Assembly: GCA_023410905.1 (NCBI GenBank)
Contig: JAEYPL010000163.1
Coordinates: 1 to 17,269, forward strand
Direction of reading: 5' to 3'
Origin: Pseudomonadota bacterium
GTDB taxonomy: Bacteria; Pseudomonadota; Alphaproteobacteria; Rhizobiales; Hyphomicrobiaceae
Length of the DNA: 17,269 nt
Shown: positions 1 through 7,053 of the stretch, in pieces
Layout: each line of letters begins with the position of its first letter
How positions within the stretch are numbered: the first letter of the stretch is position 1
Position numbers and translations under genes: made by a program
Notes under the pieces: generated by a model
Told to the model about the DNA's origin: nothing
Database searches by the model: none
Seen by the model: the letters and a program-made list of their open reading frames with translations, nothing else

Positions 1-45
1 ACTATGGTTATGTCCGGACCTGCCGGACTTTATGGAGACGACTGA
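1..45 (+). CDS. 3' end of an unidentified upstream gene (partial)
   Basis: Reading from base 1, this frame is open and ends with a TGA at 43-45 that shares its last base with the ATG of the molybdenum hydroxylase gene (TGATG overlap). Such a junction is typical of translationally coupled genes in an operon. Only 14 residues are visible (ending SGPAGLYGDD), too few to assign a family. By position it could belong to the same catabolic operon, for example another subunit or a transporter component, but this is inference. The call rests on the overlap geometry alone. Confidence 0.45.
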   Translation, partial: TMVMSGPAGLYGDD

Positions 46-2360
46 TGACCGAGACGATTGCGTACACGGGCCGGATCGAGGACGAGCGCCTGGCAACGGG
101 CCGCGGCCGCTACGTCGCCGATCTCCGCCTGCCGCGTCTCGCTCACGCGTTCACGGTCCGCTCGGTCTACGCGCACGCCAAGATCAACAGTATCGACACG
201 GCAGCAGCGAAGGCAGCGCCCGGCGTGCTCGCGGTGCTGACGGCTGCTGATCTCACCGCGGACGGCATCGGCGATCTACCCTGCGGCGTCGAGCTGTCGA
301 AGTCCGATGGCCAGAAGGCGCATCAAGCCAAGCGCCCCGTGCTCGCGCGCGATCGCGTGCGATTTGTCGGCGAGTGCGTCGTACTCGTCGTGGCCGAGAC
401 AGTGGAGCAGGCCGAAGCGGCCGGCGAACTGGTCGAGATCGATTACGATGCGTTGGACGCCGTCCCCGATGTCGCGCCGGCGCTGACTGCCGGTGCGCCC
501 GCCGTGTGGGACGAAGTGCCAGACAATATCGCCTACGTCTGGAAGAAGGGCGACAACGACGCCTTCGAGAAGGCCGCAGCAGGCGCCGCGCACGTGGCGC
601 GCCTGACGTCGCATGTCTCACGCGTGACGGCATGCAGCATGGAGCCGCGCGGCGCGCTCGGCCTTATCGACGACGAGGGCCGGTACGTCATTCACGCCTC
701 GACGCAGAGCCCGTTCGCCATGCGCCCGACCCTGGCCGGCCTCTTCAAGGTGGACCAGTCGAAGATCCGCATCCTCGCCGGCGATGTCGGCGGCTCGTTC
801 GGCATGAAGAGCGGCGCCTATCCCGAGGACGTGCTCGTGCTCTGGGCGGCGAAGCGCCTCGGCCGCCCCGTGCGCTGGATCTCGGAGCGGCGCGAAGGCT
901 TCCTCTCGGACGACCACGGACGCGACGTGCACATCAATGCGGAGCTCGCGCTGGACAAGGACGGCAAGATCCTCGGCCTGCGCGGCAACTTCGACGTGAA
1001 CATCGGCTGCTATCTGAATGGACGCTCGCTGTTCATGATCGGCAATCTCGGCGGCATCGCGGGCGTCTATCGCATTCCGACCATTGTCGCGGGCGTGCGC
1101 GGCATCTTCACGAACCAGCAGGGCACGGCACCCTATCGCGGCGCCGGCCGCCCCGAAGCGACCTACGCGATCGAGCGCCTCATCGACATCGCTGCGCGCG
1201 AGATGAAGATCGATCCTTATCAGCTTCGCTTGCGCAATCTCGTGCCGCCGACGGCCATGCCGTACGATACGGGCTTCACGTTCGTCTATGACTGCGGCGA
1301 GTTCGAAGGCAACATGACGGGCGCTGCGGAGCTCGCCGATCGCGCGGGCTTTGAAGCGCGGCGTGCTGCATCGGCAAAGCGCGGCAAGCTGCGCGGGCTC
1401 GGCATCGCGAACCCGATCGAGGTTGCGGGCGGCCCCTTCGTGAAGCCCGGCAAGGACTACTCGTCGGTCCGCATTTCGAGCGACGGCACTGTTACACTCA
1501 ACACCGGCGTCATGAGCGTCGGCCAGGGCATCGAGACCATGATGTCGCATCTCGTCGCGCAGCGTCTCGGCGTGCCCGTCGAGAAAGTGCGCTACGTGCA
1601 GGGTGATACGGATCTGCTGCCGGGCGGACGCGGCAACGGCGGATCGAGCAGCACCGGCGTTGGTGGAGCCTGCGTCGCGATCACGCTCGACAATGCCGTT
1701 GCGAAGGGCCGCGAAATCGCCGCGGAAATGCTCGAAGCCAAATCGGATGATATCGAGTTCGCGGACGGCCATTTCCGGCTGACAGGCACGAACCGCGCGG
1801 TGACGCTGTTCGAGGTGGCCGATCACGCCGAGAAGGCAAACGACGACGGCTTCTCCGCCGCCGGCGAGTTCCAGCCACCGTCGGTCACGTATCCGAACGG
1901 CTGCCATATGTGCGAGGTCGAGATCGATCCGGATACCGGCTCGCTCGAGATTACCCGCTACACGATCGTCGAGGACATCGGCACGGTGATCAATCCGACG
2001 CTCGCGCGCGGACAAATTCACGGCGGCGTTGCACAGGGCGTTGCGCAGGCCATCGGCGAGACCATCGTCTATGATCCGGAAACGGCGCAGCTCGCGACCG
2101 GCTCCTTCATGGACTACATGATCCCGCGCGCGCATGACCTGCCGAACATCAATATCCGCACGCGCGAAGTGCCGACGAAGGTGAACTCGCTCGGCGCCAA
2201 AGGCGTCGGGGAGGCGGGTACGGTCGGATCGCTTGCCGCCACCATCAATGCTGTCTGCGATGCGCTTGCCCCGCTCGGCATCACGCACATCGAAATGCCG
2301 GCGACACCCGCGCGCATCTGGGAGACGATCGAGAACGCACGCAAGGCCAAGGCGGCCTAA
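45..2360 (+). CDS. Xanthine dehydrogenase/aldehyde oxidase-family molybdopterin-binding large subunit
   Basis: This 771-residue protein is the catalytic molybdenum-cofactor subunit of a xanthine oxidase-family hydroxylase, which oxidises aldehydes or heterocycles with water as oxygen donor. The N-terminal a/b hammerhead domain covers roughly residues 10-125. Cofactor-loop motifs follow: GGSFG at 249-253, PYRGAGRPE around 363-371, GQGIET around 494-498. The catalytic glutamate motif GVGEAGT places Glu at about 723. The active-site loop reads YRGAGR and lacks the Cys of AYRCSFR, so it is not a form I CO dehydrogenase despite CoxL-like annotation being common in this family. GGAG at 34-37 sits 7 nt before the ATG. 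The partner 2Fe-2S and FAD subunits are not in the window and may be upstream. It heads a run of sugar-acid catabolic genes, so a sugar-derived aldehyde is a plausible substrate, but this is inference. Confidence 0.9.
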   Translation: MTETIAYTGRIEDERLATGRGRYVADLRLPRLAHAFTVRSVYAHAKINSIDTAAAKAAPGVLAVLTAADLTADGIGDLPCGVELSKSDGQKAHQAKRPVLARDRVRFVGECVVLVVAETVEQAEAAGELVEIDYDALDAVPDVAPALTAGAPAVWDEVPDNIAYVWKKGDNDAFEKAAAGAAHVARLTSHVSRVTACSMEPRGALGLIDDEGRYVIHASTQSPFAMRPTLAGLFKVDQSKIRILAGDVGGSFGMKSGAYPEDVLVLWAAKRLGRPVRWISERREGFLSDDHGRDVHINAELALDKDGKILGLRGNFDVNIGCYLNGRSLFMIGNLGGIAGVYRIPTIVAGVRGIFTNQQGTAPYRGAGRPEATYAIERLIDIAAREMKIDPYQLRLRNLVPPTAMPYDTGFTFVYDCGEFEGNMTGAAELADRAGFEARRAASAKRGKLRGLGIANPIEVAGGPFVKPGKDYSSVRISSDGTVTLNTGVMSVGQGIETMMSHLVAQRLGVPVEKVRYVQGDTDLLPGGRGNGGSSSTGVGGACVAITLDNAVAKGREIAAEMLEAKSDDIEFADGHFRLTGTNRAVTLFEVADHAEKANDDGFSAAGEFQPPSVTYPNGCHMCEVEIDPDTGSLEITRYTIVEDIGTVINPTLARGQIHGGVAQGVAQAIGETIVYDPETAQLATGSFMDYMIPRAHDLPNINIRTREVPTKVNSLGAKGVGEAGTVGSLAATINAVCDALAPLGITHIEMPATPARIWETIENARKAKAA

Positions 2361-2383
2361 GACCGCCACGCGAGAACTTGCCC

Positions 2384-2390
2384 AGGGAGG
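2384..2390 (+). promoter_or_regulatory. Ribosome binding site of the acid sugar kinase gene
   Basis: The run AGGGAGG lies 6 nt before the ATG at 2397. It fixes this start and shows that translation of the kinase is initiated independently within the 36-nt gap after the hydroxylase stop. Confidence 0.75.
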
Positions 2391-2396
2391 GCGCTC

Positions 2397-3662
2397 ATGC
2401 TGCTCGGATGCATCGCCGACGACCTGACCGGCGCGACCGATCTCGCGCTTATGCTGACGCGTGCAGGCATGAAGACCGTGCAGGTCATGCAGGTGCCGGA
2501 CAAGAGCGCCGATCTCTCCGGCTACGATGCCGTCGTGGTCGCACTCAAGACGCGCACATGCCCGGTGGGAGAGGCAGTTTCACTGTCGCTTGCGGCCGCA
2601 GATGCGCTGCTCGCGGGCGGCGCGAAGCAGCTCTTCTTCAAGTACTGCTCAACGTTCGACTCGACGGATGAAGGCAACATCGGGCCGGTGGCGGAGGCCC
2701 TGCTGAACCAGCTCGGTGCGCGGCAGGCGATCGTCTGCCCGGCATTCCCCACGAACAAGCGCACGGTCTATCAGGGCAATCTCTTCGTCGGCGACGTACC
2801 GCTGGCCGAGAGCCCGATGAAGGATCATCCGCTGACGCCGATGCGCGACTCCAATCTCGCGCGCGTACTGCAGCGGCAGACGAAGCTCAAAGTAGGCCTT
2901 GTGCCGTTCGCGGTCGTCGATGCCGGGGCCGAAGCGATCAAGGCCGCCATGGCCGCCGCCGATCAGCGCGACGAGCGCTTTCTCGTTCTGGATGCAATCA
3001 CCGACCGCCATCTCATCGACATGGGCACGGCTGCGGCCGACATGAAGCTCATCACGGGCGGCTCCGGCGTCGCGCTCGGCCTGCCCGCGAACTTCGTCCG
3101 CGCGGGGCTGATGAAAGCCGCGCAAGCGCCCGCATCCATGCACGCGCCGAAAGGCCGGGCACTCATTCTCGCGGGAAGCTGCAGCACGGCGACGCGCGGA
3201 CAGGTGCAGGCCGCGATCGCCGCGGGACTGCCGACACTGCGCCTCGATCCGCTCGCGCTCGCATCGGGCGAGATGAATGCCGCGCGCATCATCGCCTGGG
3301 TCAAGGAGCGGCCTGCCGATCGCCCACCGCTCGTCTATTCGAGCGCCGATCCCGATGCTGTTTCAGCGGCGCAAGCGAAGCTCGGTCGTGATAAAGCCGG
3401 TGCGATCGTAGAAGAAGCGCTGGCTGCCGCTGCCGTCGGTCTCTCGGATGCCGGTTTCAGCCGCATGATCGTGGCCGGTGGCGAGACATCAGGCGCTGTC
3501 GTCAACGGCCTTGGTGTCACCGCGCTGGAGATCGGGCCCGAGATCGATCCTGGCGTGCCGTGGACGCGCGCGATCGGCGGACGGGACATGTTGCTTGCAC
3601 TCAAGTCGGGCAATTTCGGCGCGCCGGATTTCTTCCTCAAGGCATGGGAGAAGCTGTCGTGA
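2397..3662 (+). CDS. Four-carbon acid sugar kinase family protein (DUF1537, OtnK-like)
   Basis: This 421-residue protein matches the four-carbon acid sugar kinase family (N-terminal DUF1537 domain plus C-terminal nucleotide-binding domain). Characterised members phosphorylate 3-oxo-tetronates, D-threonate or D-erythronate at O4 with ATP. The family signature DDLTGATD is at residues 8-15. The C-terminal half carries the glycine-rich segments typical of the nucleotide-binding domain (GGETSGAVV around 360-368) and ends with GNFGAPDFF near the C-terminus, also typical. Length is normal for the family. Its stop overlaps the GTG start of the aldolase-type gene by four bases, which implies coupled translation and a shared pathway: kinase followed by decarboxylating aldolase, as in otnK-otnC operons. 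The exact acid substrate cannot be read from sequence. Confidence 0.9.
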   Translation: MLLGCIADDLTGATDLALMLTRAGMKTVQVMQVPDKSADLSGYDAVVVALKTRTCPVGEAVSLSLAAADALLAGGAKQLFFKYCSTFDSTDEGNIGPVAEALLNQLGARQAIVCPAFPTNKRTVYQGNLFVGDVPLAESPMKDHPLTPMRDSNLARVLQRQTKLKVGLVPFAVVDAGAEAIKAAMAAADQRDERFLVLDAITDRHLIDMGTAAADMKLITGGSGVALGLPANFVRAGLMKAAQAPASMHAPKGRALILAGSCSTATRGQVQAAIAAGLPTLRLDPLALASGEMNAARIIAWVKERPADRPPLVYSSADPDAVSAAQAKLGRDKAGAIVEEALAAAAVGLSDAGFSRMIVAGGETSGAVVNGLGVTALEIGPEIDPGVPWTRAIGGRDMLLALKSGNFGAPDFFLKAWEKLS

Positions 3663-4291
3663 GCGAGAGCCGCCTGCGCGAAGAGATCGTGAGAGCCGGC
3701 GCGTCGCTCTTCAATCGTGGGCTGACGCACGGCTCGACGGGCAATATCTCCATCGCGCTTCCCGATGGCGGCTGGCTCATGACACCGACCGGTTCATCGC
3801 TCGGCACGCTCGATCCCGCACGGCTCTCCAAGTTGGACGCCACAGGCAAGCTCATAGACGGCGACAAACCGACCAAGGAAGCCTTCCTGCACACGACCAT
3901 GTACGGCGCGCGGCCGGGCAGCGGCGCCGTCGTGCATCTTCATTCGACGCACTCCGTTGCGGTGAGCTGCCTCCAAAATATCGATCACAGCAATTGCCTG
4001 CCGCCGATCACGGCCTACTACGCCATGCGCATCGGGCGCTTGCCGCTCGTGCCCTATTATCCGCCGGGTGACGAGACACTCGCGAACGCTGTCGGCGCAC
4101 TCGCGGGCAAGCACCACGCCGTACTGCTCGCGAACCATGGTCCTGTCGTCGCCGGCTCGAGCTTGTCGGCCGCACAGGATGCCATCGAGGAACTCGAGGA
4201 AACGGCCAAACTGTTTCTCATGCTGCGCGGCGAACGCCTGCGTCTCCTGACGGACAAGCAGGTTGCCGAACTCGAACGCCGCTTCCGTTGA
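3659..4291 (+). CDS. Class II aldolase/adducin-family protein, probable 3-oxo-tetronate 4-phosphate decarboxylase (OtnC-like)
   Basis: This is a 210-residue class II aldolase/adducin-fold enzyme. The zinc site is visible as HLH at His93 and His95, with a third His at about 160 in ANHGPVVAG. The acid/base Glu is at 74 (TKEAFLH), and the phosphate-binding elements TGNIS (27-31) and TPTGSS (42-47) are present. In OtnC relatives the reaction is decarboxylation of a 3-oxo-tetronate 4-phosphate to dihydroxyacetone phosphate and CO2. The adjacent kinase would supply that substrate. I chose the GTG at 3659: it overlaps the kinase TGA (GTGA), has GGGAG about 8 nt upstream, and begins at the usual N-terminus of the family. 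An in-frame ATG at 3644 would add five residues. Fuculose- or ribulose-phosphate aldolase activity is an alternative. Confidence 0.87.
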   Translation: MSESRLREEIVRAGASLFNRGLTHGSTGNISIALPDGGWLMTPTGSSLGTLDPARLSKLDATGKLIDGDKPTKEAFLHTTMYGARPGSGAVVHLHSTHSVAVSCLQNIDHSNCLPPITAYYAMRIGRLPLVPYYPPGDETLANAVGALAGKHHAVLLANHGPVVAGSSLSAAQDAIEELEETAKLFLMLRGERLRLLTDKQVAELERRFR

Positions 4292-4324
4292 AATCACGCG
4301 ACAACAACATCTGAGGAAACATCC

Positions 4325-5074
4325 ATGGCCAACGCAATTGATCTCAAGAACCGGATCGCCGTCGTCACTGGCGGCGCGCAGGGCATCGGCCGCGCGATCA
4401 CCGAGCGCTTCATCGCCTCCGGCGCGAAAGTTGCCATCTGGGATCTCGACAAGATCTTGGCCGAGAAGACCGCCAAGGAGCTGGGCGCATCGGCAACGGT
4501 CTATGCCGTCGACGTGACCGACCCGGCGTCGGTCGAGGCCGGCGTGAAAGCAACTGTCGGCGATCTCAAGCGCATCGACATTCTCGTCAACAACGCGGGC
4601 ATCGCGGGTGGCAATGCGCCGACCTGGGAGCTGCCCATTGCCGACTGGCAGCGCGTGCTCAAGATCAATCTCGACGGGCCCTTCTACTGCTGCCGCGCCG
4701 TCGCGCCGACGATGATCGCGCAGAAGTATGGGCGCATCGTCAACATCGCATCGATTGCCGGCAAGGAGGGGAACCCCAATGCCGCGCACTATTCCGCTTC
4801 GAAGGCAGGCGTGATCGCCATTACGAAGAGCCTCGCGAAGGAACTCGCGCAGTACGACATCTCTGTGAACGCCATCACGCCGGCTGCCGCGAGAACCGCC
4901 ATCTTCGATCAGATGACGCAGCAGCACATCGACTTCATGCTCTCGAAGATTCCGCGCGGGCGCTTCGTGAATGTCGAGGAGATCGCCGCGCTCGCAGCGT
5001 TCGCCGCATCCGAGGACTGCTCGTTCACGACGGGGAGCGTGCTCGACATCTCGGGCGGCCGCGCGACGTACTGA
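4325..5074 (+). CDS. SDR-family NAD(P)-dependent oxidoreductase
   Basis: This 249-residue classical short-chain dehydrogenase has the cofactor motif TGGAQGIG (15-22), NNAG (89-92), catalytic Ser143, and Tyr156/Lys160 in YSASK. An Asp at residue 40 ends the second strand of the Rossmann fold, which usually favours NAD over NADP. GAGGAAAC lies just before the ATG. It follows the aldolase gene by 33 nt on the same strand, so it most likely oxidises a hydroxyl of the sugar acid handled by the operon. The C-terminal SGGRATY ending recalls sugar-acid dehydrogenases of the 2-dehydro-3-deoxy-L-rhamnonate dehydrogenase type as I remember them. That is a hypothesis and automatic annotation would probably say 3-oxoacyl-ACP reductase. 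Confidence 0.88.
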   Translation: MANAIDLKNRIAVVTGGAQGIGRAITERFIASGAKVAIWDLDKILAEKTAKELGASATVYAVDVTDPASVEAGVKATVGDLKRIDILVNNAGIAGGNAPTWELPIADWQRVLKINLDGPFYCCRAVAPTMIAQKYGRIVNIASIAGKEGNPNAAHYSASKAGVIAITKSLAKELAQYDISVNAITPAAARTAIFDQMTQQHIDFMLSKIPRGRFVNVEEIAALAAFAASEDCSFTTGSVLDISGGRATY

Positions 5075-5077
5075 GCT

Positions 5078-5115
5078 AGCGCTAGCGCTTGCGCCGCGGC
5101 TTCGAGCTGCGGCGC
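5078..5115. terminator. Palindrome plus GC-rich hairpin between convergent genes
   Basis: Just after the SDR stop there is a tandem GCTAGC repeat and a perfect 12-base palindrome, AGCGCTAGCGCT (5078-5089). A 10-bp stem follows: 5091-5100 pairs with 5106-5115 (one G-T wobble) around the loop TTCGA. No T-run follows, so it is not a canonical intrinsic terminator, but it is placed to stop + strand transcription of the sugar-acid operon. It overlaps the last codons and stop of the small - strand gene. Confidence 0.35.
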
Positions 5116-5339
5116 GGCACTCCACCGGCATCATTGGCGGGAATGGTGCGCGCGCTCGCCTTGAGCGCCTCGCGCAGCGTCACCGGGCGCCGATGCTTCT
5201 TGAGAAGATCACGGAAAGCCTCGTCCGCCAGCTCCTGGATGCTCGCGAGACTGTCGCGTGAGAGGCCTTCCAGTGCACGCCACGTCTCGCCATCGAATTC
5301 GATAAGCTTGCGCACAGAGCCATCCGACTTTGTTGCCAT
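5082..5339 (-). CDS. Small ribbon-helix-helix-like protein of unknown function
   Basis: This 85-residue protein starts at the ATG at 5339, with GGAGG a few bases upstream; longer in-frame extensions would run into argE. The N-terminal part looks like a short strand (VRKLIEFD) followed by two helices (ETWRALEGLSRDS and SIQELADEAFRDLLKKH), the layout of a ribbon-helix-helix DNA-binding fold. The C-terminus is very basic (RRSSKPRRKR), consistent with nucleic acid binding. It follows argE by 23 nt on the same strand, so it is probably in the apaG-argE transcript. It converges on the SDR gene with only 7 nt between stops. No toxin partner is visible beside it, so an antitoxin role is not supported. 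Confidence 0.75.
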   Translation of the reverse strand: MATKSDGSVRKLIEFDGETWRALEGLSRDSLASIQELADEAFRDLLKKHRRPVTLREALKASARTIPANDAGGVPRRSSKPRRKR

Positions 5340-5362
5340 GCGACCTCCGCGAATATGCGCGG

Positions 5363-6523
5363 TTACGCGCTCGCCGTATCGATGACCCGACCGAGATACA
5401 CGAGGCAGCGCTCCAGCTCGCTGATGGCAACGAACTCGTTCGCCTGATGCGCCTGATCGATGCTGCCTGGCCCACACACGACAGACGAACAGCCCGCCGC
5501 CTGGAAATGGCTCGCTTCAGTGCCGTAGGCGACGGCGAACGTCTCGTTCTGCCCCATGAGATTGAGCACGAGCGATGTCGCCTCGGATTTCTCGCCCGAT
5601 GAGAACGCCGGCAACACGCCCGTCGGTGTCGTCACGATCGCGCAATCATCGCTCACCGCACGCATCGGCGGCAGAACGTGCTTCTGCGCGTAATCGTCGA
5701 ACTCGCGCACGAGCGCCGGAATGTCGAGGCCGGGTAGCGCACGCACGCCCCAGTTCATCTCACAGTGCGGGGGAATGATGTTGTGCGCCACGCCACCCGT
5801 GATCGAGCCGACCGAGATCGACGAATAGGGCGGATCGAAACGCGGATTGATCTGGCGCGCTTTCAGTCGTTCCTCGATGCGTCGCAGCTCCATGGCGAGA
5901 TCGGCCGCCGCAAAGATCGCCGACGCGCCGAGCTGCGGCTTCGAGGAATGCGCTGCCTGTCCCGTGATCCCCGTGCGGAAGCGATAGCCGCCCTTGTGCG
6001 CATCGACGACGGTCATCAGCGTCGGCTCGCCGACGAGCACGATGGCGGGCGTCGGCAAGGACTTGCCGAACTCCGCGATCATGGGCTTCACGCCCGTGCA
6101 GCCGACTTCCTCGTCGTAGGAGAACACGACATGCAGCGGCCGCTTCAAGCCGCGCTTCTTCATCTCCGGGACGAGCGCGAGCACGCACGCGAGGTAGCCC
6201 TTCATATCGCACGTGCCGCGACCGTAGAGGCGCCCGTCCTTCTCGACCATCTCGAAGGGGTTCGTATCCCAAGGCTGGCCAGCAACAGGCACGACATCCA
6301 TATGCCCCGAGAAGGCAATGCCACCGTCGCCCGGCGGTCCGATGGTCGCGAAGAGATTGGCGTGAATGCCGTCATCCGCTCGGAGCAGCTTGGCCTCCAC
6401 ACCGTGCCCGGCGAGATAGTCACGAACGAACTCGGCGCAGGGAATGTTGGTCTTCGCGCTGATGGTGTCGAACGACACCAGCTTCGCGAGCAAAGCCTTG
6501 GTGTCGGAAAGAAGGGACGACAT
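5363..6523 (-). CDS. argE: Acetylornithine deacetylase (ArgE-type M20 metallopeptidase)
   Basis: This 386-residue M20-family enzyme removes the acetyl group from N2-acetylornithine to give ornithine in arginine synthesis. The two-metal site is intact: His74 and Asp76 in SGHMDVVP, bridging Asp106 in GTCDMKG, catalytic Glu138 and Glu139 in YDEEVG, and a C-terminal His in TEASHFQ. A GEPT motif typical of ArgE/DapE relatives is present. AAGGAG lies 6 nt before the ATG at 6523. Length matches the family. It lies 30 nt after apaG on the same strand. A bifunctional argJ is also in the window, which makes a deacetylase formally redundant, so it may work in salvage or on another N-acyl amino acid. Confidence 0.9.
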   Translation of the reverse strand: MSSLLSDTKALLAKLVSFDTISAKTNIPCAEFVRDYLAGHGVEAKLLRADDGIHANLFATIGPPGDGGIAFSGHMDVVPVAGQPWDTNPFEMVEKDGRLYGRGTCDMKGYLACVLALVPEMKKRGLKRPLHVVFSYDEEVGCTGVKPMIAEFGKSLPTPAIVLVGEPTLMTVVDAHKGGYRFRTGITGQAAHSSKPQLGASAIFAAADLAMELRRIEERLKARQINPRFDPPYSSISVGSITGGVAHNIIPPHCEMNWGVRALPGLDIPALVREFDDYAQKHVLPPMRAVSDDCAIVTTPTGVLPAFSSGEKSEATSLVLNLMGQNETFAVAYGTEASHFQAAGCSSVVCGPGSIDQAHQANEFVAISELERCLVYLGRVIDTASA

Positions 6524-6553
6524 TCAAACTCCTTGGGTGATGAGGCCTGCTGC

Positions 6554-6946
6554 TCAGTTCAGGCTGCGCCGCGCGAACGGGCTGTCGAGCGAGAATGCTG
6601 GGATCGCGATGTCGATGAGCGCGCCGTTGGTCTTGGCCATCTGATAGGAGCCGACCATGATCCCCGACGTCGTCCTGAGCGGGCACCCCGAGGTGTACTC
6701 GAAGGATTCGCCCGGTCCGAGCACCGGCGTTTGCCCGACGACGCCGGGCCCGCGCACTTCCTCGACATGACCATTGGCGTCGGTGATGCGCCAGTAGCGC
6801 GAGCGGAGCTGAACCGTCTCGCTGCCTTCATTGAGAATCTCGACCGTGTAAGACCAGAAGTACCGTCCCTCGTCGGGAGCGGACTGTGCTTCCAGGTACT
6901 CCGGCCGGACGCGCACGCGGATGGAGCGCGTGACCTGTTCGTACAT
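6554..6946 (-). CDS. apaG: ApaG domain protein
   Basis: This 130-residue protein matches ApaG, a single fibronectin III-like b-sandwich domain also found in some F-box proteins. It begins MYEQVTRSIRVRV, the usual ApaG N-terminus, and carries FFWSYTV-like (YFWSYTVEILN), RYWRITD, GPGVVGQTPVL and FEYTSGCPL segments conserved across the family. ApaG was linked genetically to Co2+ resistance and Mg2+ efflux in enterobacteria, but its biochemical role is unsettled. I chose the ATG at 6946 by homology; the frame continues 17 codons upstream without a better ribosome binding site. It is followed 30 nt later by argE on the same strand. Confidence 0.93.
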   Translation of the reverse strand: MYEQVTRSIRVRVRPEYLEAQSAPDEGRYFWSYTVEILNEGSETVQLRSRYWRITDANGHVEEVRGPGVVGQTPVLGPGESFEYTSGCPLRTTSGIMVGSYQMAKTNGALIDIAIPAFSLDSPFARRSLN

Positions 6947-7053
6947 GTGATGAGCTCGGTGGATTGGCACGAGCGGCCGCAGCAGGGCGACCGTCACAAT
7001 CTTACGAGGTCGCGCGGGGGCTTGTCTCTGTCAAATCGTGCAATGCAGAAGGC

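Noticed and set aside
45..2360. Aerobic CO dehydrogenase large subunit (CoxL form I)
   Set aside because: The active-site loop has YRGAGR rather than the Cys-containing AYRCSFR, so CO oxidation is not supported.
618..2369. Long open frame on the - strand opposite the molybdenum hydroxylase
   Set aside because: It mirrors the codon pattern of a GC-rich gene, has Arg/Ala/His-rich low-complexity content and no recognisable domain.
3794..5134. Long - strand open frame opposite the aldolase and SDR genes
   Set aside because: It overlaps two well-supported genes, its product matches nothing, and the antisense GC-rich pattern explains it.
6987..7013. Inverted repeat GCGACC/GGTCGC between ispG and apaG
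   Set aside because: Only six pairs with a 15-nt loop and no T-run; in GC-rich DNA this is expected by chance.
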